NCBI GenBank assembly: GCA_035515515.1
Contig: DATJBC010000057.1
Span: 1-8,471, forward strand
Source of the DNA: DATJBC01 sp035515515
GTDB taxonomy: Bacteria; Actinomycetota; Acidimicrobiia; Acidimicrobiales; UBA8190
Reading direction: 5' to 3'
Length of the DNA: 8,471 nucleotides
Part shown: positions 1 to 5,967 of the stretch, one piece after another
Position numbering within the stretch: position 1 is the first letter of the stretch
Layout of the letters: each line of letters begins with the position of its first letter
The notes under the pieces: model-generated
Seen by the model: the letters and a program-made list of their open reading frames with translations, nothing else
What the model was told of the DNA's origin: nothing
Databases searched by the model: none
Program-made: the position numbers and the translations under genes

Positions 1-504
1 TCCACAGGGGACCGGATACAACGACCGAAGAACCCAGAGCCCCAGGTGCCAGGCCGCCGGCACGGCGCCGCCAGGCTGCCTTGCACCACTCGGGGCTCCA
101 CAACCTCGGTCCGTCCGTATCCCGGTTCCGGGGGGAACCCCGTGGTCCAGGGAGGGCAGCTCAGCCGGGCCCGACGGCCCCCTGCGGCGATATCTCGGCG
201 GACCCGGAGCTAGGGTGCGACCGACAGGCCAATCGGGCTACCGGCTCAGGAAGCCGGGTGCGCGGCCTGCCGATCAATGTTGCCGATCATATGGGAGACA
301 CGGGCAAGACAAAGGCGAACTGAGAGGATTCGAAGCCCTGCTCAGCGGATCGAGGCGCACGGGAAAGACCCTGTGGACAATCCTGATCGCCCTCCGGAGC
401 CGGGTGCGCAGGTTCGAGTCCTGCCGAGGGCGCATCCAGCGCGACAGCCAGTGCTACCGCCAGCGCGCCGCGCGCGCCCTGCACGACAGGTGGGGCTGCG
501 CCCC
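1..504. other. Leader region with no convincing protein gene
   Basis: Open frames here encode proteins rich in Arg, Pro and Gly with no recognisable motif, typical of chance reading frames in GC-rich DNA. Two small hairpins are visible: GGTTCC/GGAACC around a GGGG loop at 124-139, and CCGGCT/AGCCGG around a CAGGA loop at 241-257. The string agccgggtgcgc after the second hairpin recurs inside the tRNA-like remnant further right (about 399-408). I checked for tmRNA, RNase P RNA, SRP RNA and common riboswitch signatures and recognised none. The region may hold a promoter for the methyltransferase pair, but I could not place it. Confidence 0.5.
335..432 (+). pseudogene. tRNA-Arg(CCG)-like remnant, not foldable as an intact tRNA
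   Basis: The 3' part is unmistakably tRNA-like. It has a perfect T-arm (GCAGG, TTCGAGT loop, CCTGC at 408-424), a 3' acceptor strand GAGGGC at 426-431 and discriminator G432. Upstream lies CTCCGGA at 392-398, the usual anticodon loop of tRNA-Arg with CCG anticodon. No CCA is encoded. The 5' half is damaged: 335-354 reads like an acceptor start plus D-arm (gccct, then gctcagcggat and gag), but with a short deletion, and it sits about 26 bases too far from the anticodon stem. Alternatively, GCCCTC at 389-394 pairs directly with GAGGGC at 426-431. That gives a 44-base acceptor-plus-T-arm mini-tRNA, as would arise by deletion between two CTC repeats. The piece could also be the tRNA-derived half of an integration site. 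Identity as tRNA-derived is fairly sure; function is unlikely. Confidence 0.5.
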
Positions 505-1278
505 GTGGTGACCCGGGGCGCGGTGCTGGCCCGGCTCCGGGCGGCGGGTTGCGTCGCCGCCGAGGACGAGGCCGACGAGCTCGTGGCGGCCGCACCGGAC
601 GGGGCCACGCTCGACGCGTGGACGTGCGCCCGCGAACGGGGTGAGCCGTTGGCGTGGATCACGGGCTCGATGCGGTTCTGCGGGCTCGTCGTGCAGGTCG
701 ATCCGGGCGTCTTCGTCCCCCGCCTCCAGAGCGAGGAGCTGGCCGGGCGGGCCGCCGCGCTCCTGCCCGCAGGGGGGTGGGCGGCCGACCTGTGCACGGG
801 CGCCGGCGCCGTCGCCATGGCCCTCATGGCCCGGGTCCCCGGCGCCACCGTCGTCGGCGTCGACGTCGACCCCGGGGCGGCGGCGTGCGCCGGACGCAAC
901 GGGGTGCCCGCGGTGCGCGGCGACCTCGGTGCGCCCCTGCGCACCGGGGTGTTCGACGTGGTCACCGCGGTGGCGCCCTACGTGCCGCGCCGCGAGGTGG
1001 CGCGGCTGCCCGCCGACGTGCAGCGCTACGAGCCCCTGCTCGCGCTCGAGGGGGGCGACGACGGCCTCGACGTCGTGCGCGCCGTCATCGGCGACGCCCG
1101 CCGCCTGCTGCGGCGAGGCGGCTGGCTTCTCACCGAGATCGGCGGCGCCCAGGACACCGGCGTCCGCACGGCCCTCGAGGCCGCGCGATTCTCTGACGTG
1201 ACGACCTGGCGCGACGAGGACGGTGACCTGCGGGGGGTGGCGGCCCGCCTGACGGGGTCGCCGGGACCGGCGCGGTGA
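505..1278 (+). CDS. PrmC/HemK-related protein N5-glutamine methyltransferase family protein
   Basis: This 257-residue SAM-dependent methyltransferase resembles the actinobacterial PrmC-related group rather than PrmC itself. Characteristic parts are the N-terminal LRAAGC..AEDEADEL segment (about 11-26), GEPLAWITG (46-54), CGLVVQVDPGVFVPR (59-73), the SAM-binding loop DLCTGAGAV (95-103), the acidic strand GVDVDP (118-123) and YEPLLALEGGDDGLD (175-189). True PrmC methylates the GGQ glutamine of release factors through an NPPY motif, and this related group usually has NAPY. Here the corresponding residues are VAPY (156-159), so the substrate-binding Asn is missing and activity or target may differ. 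GTG 505 is chosen because AGGTGGGG lies about nine bases upstream and the family homology begins right after it. GTG 508 or 523 are alternatives. The frame stays open back to 277, but that part is Arg/Pro-rich noise. The gene overlaps the next one by four bases. Confidence 0.8.
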   Translation: MVTRGAVLARLRAAGCVAAEDEADELVAAAPDGATLDAWTCARERGEPLAWITGSMRFCGLVVQVDPGVFVPRLQSEELAGRAAALLPAGGWAADLCTGAGAVAMALMARVPGATVVGVDVDPGAAACAGRNGVPAVRGDLGAPLRTGVFDVVTAVAPYVPRREVARLPADVQRYEPLLALEGGDDGLDVVRAVIGDARRLLRRGGWLLTEIGGAQDTGVRTALEAARFSDVTTWRDEDGDLRGVAARLTGSPGPAR

Positions 1279-1985
1279 CCGACCGTGCCTCGTGGGAGGC
1301 CGAGGCGGCCGATTGGGTGCGGTGGGCCCGCACCGAGGGCCACGACGCCTACTGGCGCTATCGCGACGCCTTCTTCGACCGGATCGTGCCGCCCCCGGGC
1401 CCGCGCACCCTCGAGATGGGGTGCGGCGAAGGCCGCGTCACCCGGGACCTCGTGGCGCGCGGCCACACGGTGGTGGCCGTGGACGGCTCCCCCACCCTGC
1501 TGGCCCACGCCGCCGGCGCCGACGGCACCAGCGGGTACGTGCAGGCCGACGCGGCCGCCCTGCCCCTGGCGGCCGGCTCCTTCGACGTCGTGGTGGCCTA
1601 CAACTCCCTCATGGACGTCGACGACCTGCCCGGCACCGTGGCGGAAGCGGCTCGCGCCCTGCGCGTGGGCGGGTCGCTGTGCATCTGCATCACGCACCCC
1701 GTGGTGGACGGCGGGCACTTCGACGGGGAGGGCCCCGACGCCCCCTACGTCCTGAGCGACACCTACATGGGGACCAGCGCCTTCGACGCCGTCGAGTCCA
1801 GGCACGGCCTCACCATGCACTTCCGGGGATGGCACCATTCCCTGGAGGTGTACGTGTCGGCCATCGTCGGCGCCGGGCTGCTCATCGACGCCCTGCGCGA
1901 GCCGGTGCCGGCCGACCCGGGCGCCGACTACGACCGATGGCGCCGGTACCCGATGTTCCTCCACCTGCGCGCCGTCAAGCCCTGA
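1275..1985 (+). CDS. Class I SAM-dependent methyltransferase
   Basis: This 236-residue protein has the Methyltransf_11-type Rossmann fold. Motif I is TLEMGCGEGRV (45-55), the acidic SAM-ribose strand is VVAVDGS (66-72), motif II is ADAAALPLAAGSFDVVVAYN (91-110) and the post-motif III region is ALRVGGSLCICITHP (128-142). This layout fits methyltransferases acting on small molecules, quinones or lipids, but nothing in the sequence shows the substrate. The N-terminal WEAEAADWVRWART segment is typical of stand-alone cytosolic members. The GTG start lies inside the end of the PrmC-like gene (GTGA overlap), so translation is probably coupled and the two genes form one transcript. The stop is only three bases from the convergent kinase gene. 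The fold call is firm; the specific function is unknown. Confidence 0.85.
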   Translation: MTDRASWEAEAADWVRWARTEGHDAYWRYRDAFFDRIVPPPGPRTLEMGCGEGRVTRDLVARGHTVVAVDGSPTLLAHAAGADGTSGYVQADAAALPLAAGSFDVVVAYNSLMDVDDLPGTVAEAARALRVGGSLCICITHPVVDGGHFDGEGPDAPYVLSDTYMGTSAFDAVESRHGLTMHFRGWHHSLEVYVSAIVGAGLLIDALREPVPADPGADYDRWRRYPMFLHLRAVKP

Positions 1986-1988
1986 CCG

Positions 1989-3110
1989 TCAGCTCGCGGC
2001 GAGCAGCCGGCGCGCCTCGGCCCCGCAGCGCAGCAGGAAGCGCACGACCGGGGCCCAGGCCGCGAAGCTCTCGGCGACGGGCCGGCGGTTGAGCGTCTCG
2101 CGCCCCTCCAGCGCGGCCCGCAGCATGGCGGGCGCGATCCAGGCGTACTTGGCGGCGATGGCGGCCCGCATGGCCAGCTCGACCAGCTCGGGCGGCCCGT
2201 CCCACCCGGCGTCGCGCAGCCCGGCGAGGTACCCGGCGGCGACCGCCTGGTAGAGCCCGTCGATGTCGCCGGGCCCCACGTGGAAGTCGAGCACGGCGTC
2301 GGGCACCAGGTTGCCGGCGTCCTCACCCGTGGCCCCGATCCCCACGAAGGACCAGTCGATGAGCACGGTGGCGTCGCCGGCGCCCATGCCGGCGGGTGCG
2401 GGGTCGCCGAAGAGGTTGGCGGGGTGCAGGTCGAGGTGGCACAGCGTCCGGGGTGTGGCGTCCAGGGCCCCCAGGAACTCCTCCTGGCTGGCGCGCAGGG
2501 CGGCCAGGGCGAGGCCGAGCTCGGCCGGCAGCCAGCGCCGGGCCAGCTCGGTGTCCCAGGCCCGGCTCTCCTCGAGCAGGCCCATGTCGACGTCGCGCGG
2601 GTGCAGATAGGCGCGCAGCCAGTTCCGGCTCAGCCAGGGGGCGTCCGGCAGAGGCTGCGTTCCCGAGGCGAACGCCCCCTGGGCGCGTCCAAGGTGGCGG
2701 GCCGCCATCCGGTAGCGCTCCGGCGCCCAGCCGGTGGCGGGCGAGAGCGAGGCCAGGTCCTCGAGCCACAGGGCCACCGATCCGTCGGCGCGCTCGGCGA
2801 CGAGGTAGCACGCCGGGGCGCGCAGGCCCCCCGTCAGCGACGACAGCAGCCCCGATTCGTAGGCGTCCGCCTCGCGCCGCCAGTAGTACCAGTGGTCGAC
2901 GCCCGCCCCGGCCCGCCAGTTGGGATGGCGGCCGGGGCCTCGCCCCACGACCTTGAGCACGACGGACCAGCCCGCGCCGCGCACCCGCCAGATGCCGATG
3001 GTGGCCGAGGGGATGGGGTCGTGGATCTCCTGGCAGGCCCACGCCCCTGGATCGGGGGACCCCGTGAGGCGCTGGGCCACCCGGGCCAGCTCGGAGGGCT
3101 CCACGACCAC
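1989..3110 (-). CDS. Aminoglycoside phosphotransferase (APH)-fold kinase family protein
   Basis: This 373-residue protein has the APH/choline-kinase fold, which transfers ATP phosphate to a small hydroxylated molecule. The catalytic loop HLDLHPANL (225-233) has the HxDxxxxN pattern (H225, D227, N232). The metal-binding aspartate follows in LIDWSFVG (250-257, D252). The likely ATP-binding lysine is K53 in VVLKVVGRG, and an acidic segment READAYES (79-86) follows at the expected distance. Such proteins are often annotated as phosphotransferases of unknown substrate, and nothing here points to antibiotic resistance. The GTG at 3110 gives the full N-terminus. A GTG two codons later is equally possible, and no strong ribosome-binding site marks either. 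It is convergent with the methyltransferase and divergent from furA, with 105 bases between the two starts. Confidence 0.8.
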   Translation of the reverse strand: MVVEPSELARVAQRLTGSPDPGAWACQEIHDPIPSATIGIWRVRGAGWSVVLKVVGRGPGRHPNWRAGAGVDHWYYWRREADAYESGLLSSLTGGLRAPACYLVAERADGSVALWLEDLASLSPATGWAPERYRMAARHLGRAQGAFASGTQPLPDAPWLSRNWLRAYLHPRDVDMGLLEESRAWDTELARRWLPAELGLALAALRASQEEFLGALDATPRTLCHLDLHPANLFGDPAPAGMGAGDATVLIDWSFVGIGATGEDAGNLVPDAVLDFHVGPGDIDGLYQAVAAGYLAGLRDAGWDGPPELVELAMRAAIAAKYAWIAPAMLRAALEGRETLNRRPVAESFAAWAPVVRFLLRCGAEARRLLAAS

Positions 3111-3178
3111 GCCCGGACTGTAGGGCAGCCCCGGCGCGGGCCCTCCCCCCGGACGGGGCCGCCGGGCACAGATGTCGA

Positions 3179-3206
3179 TTGACTCCTAGATTGGAATTCT
3201 TCTAAT
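3179..3206 (+). promoter_or_regulatory. Predicted furA-katA promoter
   Basis: A -35 element TTGACT (3179-3184) and a -10-like TCTAAT (3201-3206, five of six matches to TATAAT) are separated by 16 bases. The segment is markedly AT-rich in a very GC-rich window. Transcription would begin near 3212-3214, two to four bases before the GTG start of furA, so the mRNA would be essentially leaderless. The purine run AGGGGG abutting the GTG is too close to act as a normal ribosome-binding site. Confidence 0.65.
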
Positions 3207-3209
3207 GTA
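3187..3209 (+). promoter_or_regulatory. Candidate Fur-family operator (autoregulatory dyad)
   Basis: The inverted repeat ATTGGAA-N3-TTCTAAT (3190-3206) matches itself at six of seven positions per arm. After one unpaired base on each side it continues with TA...TA (3187-3188 and 3208-3209). It overlaps the spacer and the -10 element of the furA promoter, so a bound dimer would block RNA polymerase. FurA/CatR regulators of catalase genes in actinobacteria bind AT-rich dyads upstream of their own gene. Assigning this site to the adjacent FurA is inference from position and symmetry. Confidence 0.65.
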
Positions 3210-3215
3210 GAGGGG

Positions 3216-3710
3216 GTGCCCCGCTCATCGCCCGCCGCAGAGCGTCGGGCCCCCGACGACGCCGCCCCCGCCCTCCGGGACGCCGGGCTCCGGGTCACCG
3301 GGCCGCGCCTGGGCGTCCTGGCCGCGCTGCGGGCCCATCCCCACGCCGATGCCGACACGGTGATCACCGCCGTGCGCCGGCGCCAGGGCTCGGTGTCGGT
3401 GCAAGCCGTCTACAACGTGCTCGCGGCGCTCGTGGACGCCGGCCTGGTGCGCCGCATCGAGCCCGCGGGGAGCCCCGCCCGCTTCGAGGTGCGGGTGGGC
3501 GACAACCACCACCACATCGTCTGCCGGCGCTGCGGGGCAACAGCCGATGTGGACTGTGCGGTGGGCAGGCGGCCCTGCCTGACCCCGACGGAGACCCACG
3601 GATACGCCCTCGACGAGGCCGAAGTCACCTTCTGGGGCCTGTGCCCGCGCTGCCAACCGCGCCGGGCCCCACGCGCCAACACCGCACGACGAAAGGAACG
3701 AAGGACATGA
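3216..3710 (+). CDS. furA: Fur-family transcriptional repressor, FurA/CatR type
   Basis: This 164-residue metal-dependent DNA-binding protein has an N-terminal winged helix. It includes LRVTGPRLGVLAALRAHPHADADTV (25-49) and the recognition segment SVQAVYNVLAALVDAGLVRRIE (61-82). The C-terminal dimerisation and metal domain has DNHHHIVCRRCG (96-107) and CPRC (143-146), giving the two CxxC pairs (C103/C106, C143/C146) of a structural zinc site. His98-100 and His128 are candidate regulatory-metal ligands. The direct fusion to a catalase gene points to a peroxide- or iron-responsive repressor such as Streptomyces CatR or mycobacterial FurA, not a global iron regulator. GTG 3216 is the only start that keeps the whole DNA-binding domain, and it lies two to four bases from the predicted transcription start. 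Its stop overlaps the katA ATG (ATGA). Confidence 0.88.
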   Translation: MPRSSPAAERRAPDDAAPALRDAGLRVTGPRLGVLAALRAHPHADADTVITAVRRRQGSVSVQAVYNVLAALVDAGLVRRIEPAGSPARFEVRVGDNHHHIVCRRCGATADVDCAVGRRPCLTPTETHGYALDEAEVTFWGLCPRCQPRRAPRANTARRKERRT

Positions 3711-5155
3711 GCGACGCACGCCCCTTCACCACCACCGACGCCGGCATCCCCGCCGCCAGCGACGAGCATTCGCTCACCGTGGGCCCCGACGGCCCGATCC
3801 TGCTGCAGGACACCTACCTGGTGCAGAAGATGCAGGCCTTCAACCGGGAGCGGGTGCCGGAACGGGTCGTGCACGCCAAGGGCGGGGGGGCGTTCGGCTC
3901 CTTCGAGGTCACCAACGACGTCTCGGCGCTCACCAAGGCTTCGCTCTTCCAGCCCGGTGCCCGGACCGATCTCGTGGCGCGCTTCTCGACCGTGGCGGGC
4001 GAGATGGGGTCCGCCGACACCGTGCGCGACCCCCGGGGATTCGCCGTGAAGTTCTACACGGATACCGGCAATTACGACCTGGTCGGGAACAACACCCCGG
4101 TCTTCTTCATCCGCGACCCCCAGAAGTTCCAGGACTTCATCCACTCCCAGAAGCGCCGGGCCGACAACCACCTCCGCGACAACAACATGCAGTGGGACTT
4201 CTGGACCCTCTCCCCCGAGTCGGCCCACCAGGTCACCTGGCTCATGGGCGACCGCGGCATTCCCCGCACCTGGCGCCACATGGACGGGTTCTCCAGCCAC
4301 ACCTACATGTGGATCAACGCCGCCGGCCAACGCTGCTGGGTGAAGTACCACTTCAAGACGGACCAGGGCGTCGAGTTCCTCACCAACGAGGAGGCGGCCG
4401 CCGTCGCCGCCCGCGACGCCGACGCGCACGTCCGTGACCTCTACGACGCCATCGAGCGTGGCGAGCACCCGTCGTGGTCCCTGTTCGTCCAGGTCATGCC
4501 GTTCGAGGATGCCGCGGGCTACCGCTTCAACCCCTTCGACCTGACCAAGGTGTGGCCGCACGCCGACTACCCGCTCATCCCGGTCGGGACCATGACGCTC
4601 GACCGGAACCCGGCCAACTACTTCATGGACATCGAGCAGGCGACGTTCGAGCCTTCGAACATGGTGCCGGGCATCGGGCCCTCTCCCGACAAGATGCTGC
4701 TCGGACGGCTGTTCAGCTACCACGACACCCACCTGCACCGCGTCGGCCCCAACGCCCAGCAGCTGCCCGTGAACCGCCCCCGGTCCCCCGTCCACTCCTA
4801 CAACCGCGACGGGGCCATGCGCTACGACAACCCCGGCGACCCGGTGTACGCGCCGAACTCCGCGGGCGGGCCCGCCGCGCAGCCCGGACGCTTCGGCACC
4901 GACCCTTCGTGGCACGTGAGCGGGGACATCGTCCGGGCGGCCGCCGAGCGCCACGCCGAGGACGACGACTTCGTGCAGGCCGGGACCCTGGTCCGTGACG
5001 TCCTCGACGACGCCGCCCGGGACCGCCTGGTAGCGACCGTGGTCGGCCACGTGGGGGCCGGGGTCGTGGAGCCCGTCCTGTCCCGGGTGAAGGAGTACTG
5101 GCGCCGGGTCGACACCGTCCTCGGCGCCCGCATCGCCAAGGGCCTCGAGGGCTGA
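3707..5155 (+). CDS. katA: Monofunctional heme catalase, small-subunit type
   Basis: KatA is a cytosolic heme enzyme that converts hydrogen peroxide to water and oxygen. The 482-residue length fits small-subunit (clade 3-like) catalases. All key residues are present: catalytic His56 in RVVHAKGGGAFG (53-64), distal Asn129 in GNNTPVFFIRDP (127-138) and the proximal heme-ligand Tyr338 in RLFSYHDTHLHR (334-345). FYTDTGNYDLVG (116-127) and the NADPH-region HSYNRDG (363-369) are also conserved. There is no signal peptide and no flavodoxin-like C-terminal domain. The ATG is set by AAAGGA nine bases upstream and by the four-base overlap with the furA stop, so translation is likely coupled and expression should follow FurA control. 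Upstream codons in the same frame belong to the furA region and are not used. Confidence 0.96.
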   Translation: MSDARPFTTTDAGIPAASDEHSLTVGPDGPILLQDTYLVQKMQAFNRERVPERVVHAKGGGAFGSFEVTNDVSALTKASLFQPGARTDLVARFSTVAGEMGSADTVRDPRGFAVKFYTDTGNYDLVGNNTPVFFIRDPQKFQDFIHSQKRRADNHLRDNNMQWDFWTLSPESAHQVTWLMGDRGIPRTWRHMDGFSSHTYMWINAAGQRCWVKYHFKTDQGVEFLTNEEAAAVAARDADAHVRDLYDAIERGEHPSWSLFVQVMPFEDAAGYRFNPFDLTKVWPHADYPLIPVGTMTLDRNPANYFMDIEQATFEPSNMVPGIGPSPDKMLLGRLFSYHDTHLHRVGPNAQQLPVNRPRSPVHSYNRDGAMRYDNPGDPVYAPNSAGGPAAQPGRFGTDPSWHVSGDIVRAAAERHAEDDDFVQAGTLVRDVLDDAARDRLVATVVGHVGAGVVEPVLSRVKEYWRRVDTVLGARIAKGLEG

Positions 5156-5181
5156 GGCCGCCGTCCCCCGCGCGGGCCTCA
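5153..5181 (+). terminator. Weak hairpin at katA end, possible terminator
   Basis: A 7-bp perfect stem TGAGGCC (5153-5159) / GGCCTCA (5175-5181) starts on the katA stop codon and encloses a 15-base loop. GGCCTC at 5141-5146 can pair with the same GAGGCC, giving a competing 6-bp hairpin. There is no T-run, so intrinsic termination is not shown. The right arm overlaps the first response-regulator repeat. In DNA this GC-rich the structure may be coincidental. Confidence 0.2.
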
Positions 5182-5207
5182 CAGCGGGCGCACAGCCGGG
5201 GCACAGC
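5179..5207 (+). promoter_or_regulatory. Triple direct repeat, PhoP-type response-regulator binding site
   Basis: Three 7-mers lie on one strand: TCACAGC (5179-5185), GCACAGC (5190-5196) and GCACAGC (5201-5207). Each pair is separated by four bases, giving an exact 11-bp period. OmpR/PhoB-family regulators bind such repeats as head-to-tail dimers on one face of the helix. The published Mycobacterium tuberculosis PhoP consensus, TCACAGC-N4-TCACAGC, has the same core and spacing. The site lies 59 bases upstream of a response-regulator gene that closely resembles PhoP, so autoregulation is the natural reading. No convincing -10 element was found next to it. Confidence 0.7.
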
Positions 5208-5219
5208 GGCGTCGAACAA

Positions 5220-5239
5220 GGCCCCGCCATCGTGGGGCC
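5220..5239 (+). other. Hairpin in the leader of the response-regulator gene
   Basis: GGCCCC (5220-5225) pairs with GGGGCC (5234-5239). A G-T and a C-G pair extend the stem to eight pairs around a CATC loop. It lies between the direct repeats and the ribosome-binding site GGAGGGAG (5253-5260). It has no T-tract. It could stabilise the mRNA leader or be the end of katA read-through, but no role is demonstrated. Confidence 0.3.
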
Positions 5240-5265
5240 AGGCCGACGAGCGGGAGGGAGCCGGC

Positions 5266-5967
5266 ATGAAGGCCACGACGCGGCACCGCATCCTGGTGGT
5301 GGACGACGAGCCCTCGATCGTCGACGCCGTGGCGACGTCGTTGCGCTACGAGGGCTTCGACGTGGAGGAGGCCACCACGGGGCGGGCCGCCCTGGCCGCC
5401 GCCCAGGACCTGCCCCCGGACCTCATCATCCTCGACGTCATGCTCCCCGACCTCGACGGCCTCGAGGTCACCCGCCGGCTGCGCTCGGACGGGGTGCGCG
5501 CCCCCGTCCTCTTCCTCACGGCGCGCGATTCGCTCGAGGACAAGGTCGTCGGGCTCACGGTGGGCGGCGACGACTACGTCACCAAGCCGTTCGCCCTGGC
5601 CGAGATCATCGCCCGGACCCGGGCCCTGCTGCGACGCTCGGGTGTGGAGCCCTCCGACGAGGGTCTCCTGCGCTTCGCCGACCTCGAGATGGACGAGGGC
5701 GCCCACGAGGTGCGCCGGGCGGGCGCGTCGATCCAGCTCACCGCCACGGAGTTCAACCTCCTGCGCTACTTCCTCCGCAACCCCCGCCTGGTGCTGTCGA
5801 AGTCCCAGATCCTCGACAACGTGTGGCACTACGACTTCGGAGGCGAGGCCAACGTGGTCGAGACCTACGTGAGCTACCTCCGCAAGAAGCTGGAGCGCCA
5901 CGGGCCTCCGCTCATCCACACCATCCGCCTGGTCGGCTACGCCCTGCGGGAGCCCGGGGCGTCCTAG
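5266..5967 (+). CDS. OmpR/PhoB-family response regulator, PhoP-like
   Basis: This 233-residue DNA-binding response regulator has an N-terminal receiver domain. It contains the acidic pocket DDE (13-15), phospho-acceptor Asp57 in ILDVMLPD (55-62), Thr85 in LFLTARDS (82-89) and Lys107 in GGDDYVTKPF (100-109). After a short linker (126-136) comes a winged-helix effector domain with ATEFNLLRYFL (160-170), the recognition helix region EANVVETYVSYLRKKLE (194-210) and the wing HTIRLVGYALRE (218-229). The LFLTARDSLEDK, GGDDYVTKPF and WHYDFGGEANVVE stretches closely match M. tuberculosis PhoP as I remember it, but TcrA-like relatives share some of this, so I give no gene symbol. ATG 5266 follows GGAGGGAG by five bases. 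The stop TAG directly abuts the kinase GTG, so the pair is translationally coupled. The upstream PhoP-type repeats support self-regulation. Confidence 0.92.
   Translation: MKATTRHRILVVDDEPSIVDAVATSLRYEGFDVEEATTGRAALAAAQDLPPDLIILDVMLPDLDGLEVTRRLRSDGVRAPVLFLTARDSLEDKVVGLTVGGDDYVTKPFALAEIIARTRALLRRSGVEPSDEGLLRFADLEMDEGAHEVRRAGASIQLTATEFNLLRYFLRNPRLVLSKSQILDNVWHYDFGGEANVVETYVSYLRKKLERHGPPLIHTIRLVGYALREPGAS

Noticed and set aside
277..504. Long N-terminal extension of the PrmC-like gene from an ATG at 277
   Set aside because: The extension is Arg/Pro-rich, runs through the tRNA-like remnant and has no homology to the family, whose N-terminus begins near 508.
81..511. Small open frames in the leader (81-323 and 215-511)
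   Set aside because: They overlap each other, have no convincing ribosome-binding site, and have compositions expected from GC-rich non-coding DNA.
1026..1964. Long open frame on the minus strand opposite the methyltransferases
   Set aside because: It is a shadow of two genes with clear methyltransferase motifs on the plus strand; its product is His/Gly/Val-rich with no motif.
1989..3110. Aminoglycoside resistance gene
   Set aside because: Only the general kinase fold is visible; APH-fold proteins have many substrates and there is no resistance-gene or mobile-element context.
3410..5230. 606-codon open frame on the minus strand opposite furA-katA
   Set aside because: It is antisense to a catalase with all catalytic residues; its length reflects the GC-rich third positions of the real gene.
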